9,738 bases of DNA from Rickettsiales bacterium. GTDB taxonomy: Bacteria > Pseudomonadota > Alphaproteobacteria > Rickettsiales > Anaplasmataceae. The translations under genes and the position numbers were made by a program. Numbering within the stretch: position 1 is the stretch's first letter; each line of letters starts with the position of its first letter. The notes beneath the pieces were generated by a model. That model worked only from the letters and a program-made list of their open reading frames with translations. It did not search any database and had not been told where the DNA came from. The DNA is taken from NCBI GenBank assembly GCA_031266615.1, contig JAISAR010000075.1, forward strand, positions 1 to 9,738. Direction: 5' to 3'. Shown here piece by piece: positions 5,424-9,738 of this stretch.

Positions 5424-6743
5424 TTATTCCTTTAACCTTGCAATGATGTTCTCTCTATCGATAAAAATTAATAGTTTAGCGAGTTCTGGACCTGTTTTTG
5501 TACCTGTTAAGGCTAAACGTAGCTGCATAAACAAGTCTTTTGCCTTTATATCCACTGTCTGTTGAATAGCTTTGACCCACTCTGACAATGTGTTCTCATT
5601 ACAATCGCCTTGAGGCAATGCATTGAGAGCAACTTTTGCAAATTCCTTATCGAGAATTACAGATTCTATATTGAACTTACATATCTGCCACCACTTAGCA
5701 ACTTCAGAAAATCTTTCTATATTGCTTCTTATAAAATACCAAAACTCCGAAGAGTTCACTTCAATTTGATTTAAACGCTCTTCCACCACTGCAAATGACA
5801 TTTGTTGTAGGACTTTGCTATTTAGCTTATATACTTCACTTAGGCTAAACTGCGCAGATGCTGAGCTAAATTTTTCAATATCAAATGAGTCAATTAAAGA
5901 CTGAATGCTAACATGAGCCTCGATAGGGTCTGAAGTTCCAAGTTTTACTAAATAACTAGCCAGTGCCATTGGTTCAACTTCATCTTCTTTGATGGATTTG
6001 ATATCCAGCCCACCTTTGCGTTTTGATATCTTGCTATCATCAAAATGTAGCAGAGGAAGGTGAGCAAACGTCTGGACTTTCGTTTTTAATGCTTGAATCA
6101 TTTGTATCTGCACTGCGGTGTTAGTTACATGATCTTCCCCGCGTACAACATGGGTTACATTAAAGTCAATATCATCAATAACAGAAGGTAACATGTATGT
6201 GTAAATTCCATCTTCTCTTTTTACTATGGGATCACTGATGTGACTTGTTGCAATGCTTATTTCACCTTTAACTTCATCATTCCATCTAACAACTTCGTTT
6301 CTATCTAACTTAAATCTAAAATGTGGTTTTCGTCCTTCCTGTTCATAACGAATTTTCTCTTGCTCAGTGAGGAATAATGCGCTCCTGTCATATACCGGTG
6401 GTAGTCCCTGTTTTAGCTGCAATTTGCGTTTAATGTCTAACTCTTCTCTTGTTTCATAGCACGCATAAATATGCCCTTCTTTTATTAACTGCAAAAACAC
6501 CTCATTGTAGCGCTCAAAACGCTCTGATTGCTTAAAGTTTGAATCCCAATCTATACCGACCCATTTCAAGTCTTGTATGATGCTGTCTACGTATTTCACA
6601 TCTGAACGCTGAAGGTCAGTATCGTCGAAACGAAGTAGAAACTTTCCGTTTTGACTACGTGCGTACATCCAGCAAATGAGTGCAGTACGAACGTTTCCTA
6701 CATGAAGATAGCCAGTTGGGCTTGGAGCGAATCTTGTTAACAT
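5424..6743 (-). CDS. gltX: Glutamyl-tRNA synthetase (GluRS), zinc-less type
   Basis: GluRS is a cytoplasmic class Ic synthetase that charges tRNA-Glu, and in organisms without GlnRS often also tRNA-Gln. Of 439 residues, the catalytic core shows the HIGH-type motif HVGN (14-17) in FAPSPTGYLHVGNVRTAL and the KMSKS-type motif KISKR (238-242) in DSKISKRKGG. LLRFDDTD (36-43) and VVRGEDHVTNT (199-209) are also typical. The Cys cluster of zinc-binding bacterial GluRS is absent. The C-terminal ALTGTKTGPELAKLL (411-425) resembles the second GluRS paralogue of alphaproteobacteria, which often have two gltX genes. By that analogy this copy could be the tRNA-Gln-mischarging one feeding GatCAB, but the sequence alone cannot decide. 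It stands alone. tRNA-Glu lies 2.6 kb away on the same strand. Confidence 0.96.
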   Translation of the reverse strand: MLTRFAPSPTGYLHVGNVRTALICWMYARSQNGKFLLRFDDTDLQRSDVKYVDSIIQDLKWVGIDWDSNFKQSERFERYNEVFLQLIKEGHIYACYETREELDIKRKLQLKQGLPPVYDRSALFLTEQEKIRYEQEGRKPHFRFKLDRNEVVRWNDEVKGEISIATSHISDPIVKREDGIYTYMLPSVIDDIDFNVTHVVRGEDHVTNTAVQIQMIQALKTKVQTFAHLPLLHFDDSKISKRKGGLDIKSIKEDEVEPMALASYLVKLGTSDPIEAHVSIQSLIDSFDIEKFSSASAQFSLSEVYKLNSKVLQQMSFAVVEERLNQIEVNSSEFWYFIRSNIERFSEVAKWWQICKFNIESVILDKEFAKVALNALPQGDCNENTLSEWVKAIQQTVDIKAKDLFMQLRLALTGTKTGPELAKLLIFIDRENIIARLKE

Positions 6744-6763
6744 CCAATTTATAGTTCTGATTT

Positions 6764-6792
6764 GTTTTAATTTTATATAAATATATGGTCAA
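6764..6792 (-). promoter_or_regulatory. Possible gltX promoter
   Basis: Reading the minus strand, TTGACC (6792-6787) is followed after 17 bases by TAAAAC (6769-6764), about 20 bases before the gltX ATG. The region is very A+T-rich, so chance matches are easy. Confidence 0.35.
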
Positions 6793-7180
6793 AGCAAGCA
6801 AAGCAGTTGCGCAACACCAGGTAGCATAGAAAAATCACTTAGCAAATTCCTCCAGCCCCCCTCACCATGATGTTTATAACAATGTTACAAAAAATAATAT
6901 CATAGAATTCAATAGGACAATTCCTATTGAATCACTCATCTACAAAAAGCCAAATTGTGTTAATGCTGTTTAGATGTAAAAGATAAGCCAAATTTTTACA
7001 AGAAGACATATTGAATCTCAACCAGACCATCTAAAACTGATGGACTTCAGGAAAATCAAAATACCGATATTATGGAGTGAACAGCTCGAGAAGTTCTATG
7101 GATCGACAGAAAAAGCTGTTTAGAAAAGAGATATGTGAGCGTCTTTACATATAAATCTTATATGATTTCTAGCATTGTAT
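6793..7180. other. Long non-coding stretch upstream of the LRR gene
   Basis: No convincing gene is seen. The clearest structure is the perfect palindrome at 6907-6932, listed separately. A stop-free plus-strand frame of 47 codons runs 6980-7120 and ends in TAG at 7121-7123. Its possible ATG at 7040 gives a 27-residue peptide beginning MDFRKIKIPILWSEQLEKF, with no good ribosome binding site. I do not recognise the peptide; it may be a gene remnant or chance. Confidence 0.5.
6907..6932. promoter_or_regulatory. Perfect 11-bp inverted repeat, operator or hairpin
   Basis: ATTCAATAGGA (6907-6917) and TCCTATTGAAT (6922-6932) are exact reverse complements separated by 4 bases. No T-run follows on either strand, so a simple intrinsic terminator is unlikely. 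It lies about 165 bp upstream of the gltX start and 315 bp upstream of the LRR gene. It could be a protein-binding site, an RNA hairpin, or the core of a small palindromic repeat. Confidence 0.6.
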
Positions 7181-7187
7181 AAAGTGG

Positions 7188-7214
7188 TTGACAGTTACTG
7201 AAATGCCATATAAG
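7188..7214 (+). promoter_or_regulatory. Likely promoter of the LRR gene
   Basis: A perfect -35, TTGACA (7188-7193), is followed by TATAAG (7209-7214) at a short 15-base spacing. TAAGGT at 17 bases is the alternative -10. Transcription would start around 7222, giving a leader of about 25 nt. Confidence 0.45.
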
Positions 7215-7236
7215 GTATTCCCATAATATATTAATC

Positions 7237-7242
7237 GGAGGG
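7237..7242 (+). promoter_or_regulatory. Strong Shine-Dalgarno of the LRR gene
   Basis: GGAGGG lies 4 bases before ATG 7247. It is the best ribosome binding site in the window, contrasting with the weak ones of nuoF and the zinc-ribbon gene, and it fixes the start of the LRR protein. Confidence 0.85.
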
Positions 7243-7246
7243 TAAA

Positions 7247-8956
7247 ATGAATTTTAACCAATATGTGGAAGGTGATGCTTTAATAGTACCAGGAGCTCTC
7301 ATCAACAGGAGAGGACTAGCAGGCCCTTTGCAAAGTAACACACACATTATAAGAGAACTAGTAGGCTTTTTGCAAGGTAACACACACATTACAAAGCTTA
7401 GTTTAGAATTGGCAGGAATTGATGATGAAGGTGCAAAAGAATTAGCTAAGCTTAAACATCTTACTTCACTTAATTTAAGGCAGAATATCATTGATAAAAA
7501 AGGGGCAGAGGCTTTAGCTAATGGTAATCTTACACGCCTTGTTGAACTTGATTTAGAGTGGAATAGAATTGATGAAAAAGGTGCAAAGGCTTTAGCTAAT
7601 GGCAATCTTACACGTCTTACTAAACTTACATTAGTTGGTAACAAAATTGATGAAAAAGGTGCAGAAGCTTTAGCTAATGGTAATCTTATGCGTCTTACTG
7701 AACTTAATTTACAACATACCAAAATTGGTGAAAAAGGTGCAGAGGCCTTAGCTAATGGTAATCTCACACGTCTTACTGAACTTAATTTAAATAATAGCAA
7801 TATTGGTGAAAAAGGTGCAGAGGCTTTAGCTAATGGTAATCTTACACATCTTGCTGAACTTGATTTAGGTAGTAACAATATTGGTGACGAAGGTGCAGAA
7901 GCCTTAGCTAATGGTAATCTTACACGTCTTACTAAACTTACATTAGTTGGTAACAAAATTGATGAAAAAGGTGCAGAAGCCTTAGCTAATGGCAATCTTA
8001 AATGTCTTACTGAACTTAATTTAACGTGGAACAGAATTGATAAAAGAGGCGCAAAGGCCTTAGCTAATGGCAATCTTACACGCCTTACTAAACTTCATTT
8101 ATATCATAACAAAATTGGTGACGAAGGTGCAGAAGCCTTAGCTAATGGTAATCTTACATATCTTACTAAACTTCATTTAGCGTGTGGAGAAGCTGAGAAA
8201 TATATTCTTGCTTCATTAGAAGAAAAACGCAATAGAGAAAGAGAAATGGAAGAGAGCTCATCAAGCCTGTCAAGCTCTGGTAGCGATAGCGATCAGTCAG
8301 ATCTAAGCAGCGAGTTAAGTGAAGTGCAGTCAATATCGTCTAATAGGTTACCGAGATTTTCACGTTCTAACGACTCTGACGATAGTAATACTAGCAGATC
8401 ACGAGCTGGTTACTCGCAGGCTTTTTCAAGTAGCAGGTTAAGGGAAGTACAGTCAACACCACATGGTCGGTTACCGAGCTTTTTACGTTCTAACGACTCT
8501 GGTGATAGCGATAGTGACAGACCACAAACTAATTACCGGCAGGCTTTTTCAAGTAGTGGGTTAAGAGAAGCGCAGCCAGTACCACGTAGCCGGTTTCTAA
8601 GCCTGCTAGAAACAGCGAGAGAAGAAAGAGAACGGGAACGGGAAAGGGAGCAAGATAGTAATACTAGCAGATCACGAGCTGGTTACTCGCAGGCTTTTTC
8701 AAGTAGCAGATTAAGAGAAATGCAGTCAACACCACATGGCCGGTTACCGAGCTTTTTACGTTCTAACGACTCTGACAACAGTGATATTAGCAGATCACGA
8801 GCTGACAATAGTGATCAGTTAGATCTAAGTAGCAGGTTAAAGGAAGTACGGGTAACATCGCGTAGACAGTTGCGTAGGTCACAAGTTGACGACTCTGACG
8901 ATAGTGATACTAGCAGATCACAAACTAGTTACTCGCAGGCTTCATGGCGTCGCTAA
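7247..8956 (+). CDS. Leucine-rich-repeat protein with Ser/Arg/Asp-rich repetitive tail, candidate host-directed effector
   Basis: This 569-residue protein has two parts. Residues about 46-312 form some ten leucine-rich repeats. The GAxALANG motif recurs every 26 residues, at 86, 112, 138, 164, 190, 216, 242, 268 and 294, after a diverged GAKELA at 62. The consensus LTxLxLxxNxIGExGAEALANGNL resembles RNase-inhibitor-like and GALA-type LRRs. In front are two 14-residue repeats (LAGPLQSNTHIIRE and LVGFLQGNTHITKL, 24-51). Residues about 330-569 are low-complexity, rich in Ser, Arg and Asp (SGSDSD, DSDDSD, TSRSRA, EREREREREQ), with about five degenerate copies of a unit of roughly 41 residues. No signal peptide, membrane segment or F-box is seen. 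LRRs usually bind proteins and the tail looks disordered, so a secreted host-interacting role is plausible but inferred; export could be by type IV secretion. The enzyme-free architecture leaves the activity unknown. Confidence 0.92.
   Translation: MNFNQYVEGDALIVPGALINRRGLAGPLQSNTHIIRELVGFLQGNTHITKLSLELAGIDDEGAKELAKLKHLTSLNLRQNIIDKKGAEALANGNLTRLVELDLEWNRIDEKGAKALANGNLTRLTKLTLVGNKIDEKGAEALANGNLMRLTELNLQHTKIGEKGAEALANGNLTRLTELNLNNSNIGEKGAEALANGNLTHLAELDLGSNNIGDEGAEALANGNLTRLTKLTLVGNKIDEKGAEALANGNLKCLTELNLTWNRIDKRGAKALANGNLTRLTKLHLYHNKIGDEGAEALANGNLTYLTKLHLACGEAEKYILASLEEKRNREREMEESSSSLSSSGSDSDQSDLSSELSEVQSISSNRLPRFSRSNDSDDSNTSRSRAGYSQAFSSSRLREVQSTPHGRLPSFLRSNDSGDSDSDRPQTNYRQAFSSSGLREAQPVPRSRFLSLLETAREEREREREREQDSNTSRSRAGYSQAFSSSRLREMQSTPHGRLPSFLRSNDSDNSDISRSRADNSDQLDLSSRLKEVRVTSRRQLRRSQVDDSDDSDTSRSQTSYSQASWRR
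7463..8176 (+). repeat. 78-bp tandem coding repeats (LRR units)
   Basis: Around nine near-identical 78-bp units encode the 26-residue LRRs. Long tracts are almost identical between units four periods apart. The tract encoding TKLTLVGNKIDEKGAEAL at about 7619-7672 recurs at about 7931-7984, 312 bp later. This suggests block duplication or gene conversion. Copy-number change by slippage or recombination would keep the frame, as 78 is divisible by three. Confidence 0.9.
8306..8953 (+). repeat. Tandem repeats encoding the Ser/Arg-rich tail
   Basis: Five degenerate copies of a unit of about 123 bp share SSSxLREVQSxxxxRLPxFxRSNDSDDSxxSRSRAxYSQAF. The tract beginning GATAGTAATACTAGCAGATC at 8381 recurs at 8654, 273 bp later, and the two remain almost identical for about 120 bp. 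A short Arg/Glu-alternating insert (about 8614-8652) interrupts the third copy. Confidence 0.85.
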
Positions 8957-9310
8957 TTATTAAGGCTGAATGTGAAAAAGTAAAAATGCGGGTAGTATGC
9001 TACAGGTGTGGTGTACTACTCTACGCTTCTTTAATATTGAATTAGACCTTAACTAGATCAACTATGTTCATGCAAAAAACAGGTCGTCTTTAGCGTTACA
9101 ACAAATTCGTTTATTGACTTTTCTAAAAATAGCAAAAAAGTACCCAACTTTTTGAGAAAAATAACGAAAAATTAACAGATTATGGAAAGAAAATGGTAAA
9201 CTTTGGGTAAGTAGTTAGAAGCAAAAGGTCCTATGGGTGGTTAAAACAGGCTATTGTGGCGAATTTGTGCCATGCCAAATTATTATAAAGAGGGGTTCAT
9301 AAAGCACGAT
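8957..9310. other. Non-coding stretch after the LRR gene
   Basis: No gene is supported. A+T-rich sequence holds a candidate terminator (8990-9021), a small A+T hairpin (AAAAAGT 9135-9141 with ACTTTTT 9147-9153) and a short inverted pair AATTTG/CAAATT (9262-9267, 9276-9281). Nothing else stands out. Confidence 0.5.
8990..9021 (+). terminator. Possible terminator of the LRR gene
   Basis: GGGTAGTA (8990... on its 5' arm, to 8997) pairs with TACTACTC (9014-9021) with one G-T pair, around a 16-nt loop, 33 bp after the LRR stop. The following TACGCTTCTTT is only weakly T-rich, so termination strength is doubtful. Confidence 0.3.
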
Positions 9311-9385
9311 TGGTGACTCTTACGGGATTTGAACCCGTGTTACCACCGTGAAAGGGTGGTGTCCTAACCACTAGACGAAAGAGTC
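9311..9385 (-). tRNA. tRNA-Glu (anticodon UUC)
   Basis: On the minus strand the acceptor is GACTCTT (9385-9379) with AAGAGTC (9321-9315). The anticodon loop CTTTCAC sits between CCACC and GGTGG, giving TTC (complement of 9350-9352). The T loop is TTCAAAT. The discriminator is A (9314) and CCA is encoded (9313-9311). Confidence 0.97.
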
Positions 9386-9401
9386 AATATAAGTTAACTA
9401 A

Positions 9402-9429
9402 GTTATACTGATTGTTCATATAAAGTCAA
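9402..9429 (-). promoter_or_regulatory. Promoter of tRNA-Glu
   Basis: On the minus strand TTGACT (9429-9424) and TATAAC (9407-9402) are 16 bases apart. The start would fall near 9395, about 10 nt before the mature tRNA end, which is a typical tRNA promoter layout. Confidence 0.7.
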
Positions 9430-9460
9430 TTCAATTGTTTCATGGTGAAACAGAGAGTAG

Positions 9461-9738
9461 ACATGTTGCATAACCTAAACTACACGAAAAAAAGGCAAAA
9501 GGAGCCCTGGTCATTATCTATTTTCAGTATTGGCGTTTTTATGTCTTAAACGCTGCAATTTAGCTGCTTTTAAACGCAACTAGTCTAAGCTATAATATTT
9601 AAGAAATTTACCAGGCAGAAAAAAAGACAATAAAACCCCGAGGTAGCTAGTTATTCCACTCTCTATTTTAAAACCTGACGTTGGGTGCTGTCTTAAACGA
9701 CTTATAAGCGCGTTTCAGCTTGTATGGGTAAAAACCCG
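9461..9738. repeat. Intergenic repeat block, right arm of the window-wide inverted repeat
   Basis: The reverse complement of 9461-9655 aligns with 104-259 with substitutions and small gaps. GCTAGTTATT (9646-9655), TTAGCTGCTTT (9560-9570), TATTGGCGTTTT (9528-9539) and GTTGCATAAC (9465-9474) are the counterparts of words in the left arm. Beyond 9655 the similarity to 50-100 is faint but traceable (CGCTTATAAG near 9702-9711 against CACTTATTAAG). No gene is visible from 9386 to the end apart from the tRNA promoter. Confidence 0.7.

Noticed and set aside
7231..8073. Long minus-strand open frame of 280 codons opposite the LRR gene
   Set aside because: It is a mirror of the 78-bp repeats (recurrent LPLAKASAPF). 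A period divisible by three keeps antisense frames open, and the plus strand has the LRR pattern, promoter and Shine-Dalgarno.
7463..8176. Regular repeats that might suggest a CRISPR array
   Set aside because: Units are contiguous 78-bp coding repeats with no unique spacers, and they translate to a clean LRR.
9311..9385. tRNA-Glu as an integration (att) site
   Set aside because: No partial copy of the tRNA 3' end and no integrase gene are seen in the window.
1..9738. Composite transposon or genomic island between the end repeats
   Set aside because: No transposase or integrase is present, the arms are diverged, and the interior is mostly housekeeping genes.

Overview
The window is A+T-rich and reads as a chromosome segment of an obligate intracellular alphaproteobacterium of the Rickettsiales, most likely Wolbachia. 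The evidence is isolated housekeeping genes outside classic operons (nuoF, dapD, gltX), a DUF2610-like small protein, single scattered tRNA genes, palindromic repeats inserted in frame in a protein gene, and a large eukaryote-like repeat protein. I recognise these by family and sequence character only; no database was searched.

Layout. Positions 1-354 hold diverged intergenic repeats. tRNA-Lys(UUU) is followed 28 bp later by nuoF (complex I subunit). A MidA/NDUFAF7-type methyltransferase gene converges on nuoF; its middle carries a cluster of palindromic repeats. Divergent from it are two abutting small genes, one unrecognised and one DUF2610-like. These converge on dapD (diaminopimelate/lysine branch). 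Divergent from dapD is a GTG-started zinc-ribbon membrane protein behind a perfect sigma70 consensus promoter. Then come tRNA-Ala(UGC), a 110-bp MITE-like element with imperfect terminal inverted repeats, and gltX on the minus strand. After a 500-bp non-coding stretch with a perfect 11-bp palindrome comes a 569-residue leucine-rich-repeat protein with a Ser/Arg/Asp-rich repetitive tail. tRNA-Glu(UUC) and a right-hand repeat block close the window.

How the parts relate. Most genes are housekeeping: respiration (nuoF, perhaps its assembly factor), cell-wall precursor or lysine synthesis (dapD) and glutamyl-tRNA synthesis (gltX, with tRNA-Glu in the same window). The LRR gene is the accessory item. 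It has 26-residue repeats with a GAxALA motif (78-bp DNA period), long near-identical internal duplications, the strongest Shine-Dalgarno sequence in the window and a disordered phospho-site-like tail, so it is a good candidate for a host-directed protein. The two ends of the window carry the same repeat family in opposite orientation, about 9.2 kb apart. No transposase, integrase, CRISPR array or phage gene is visible.
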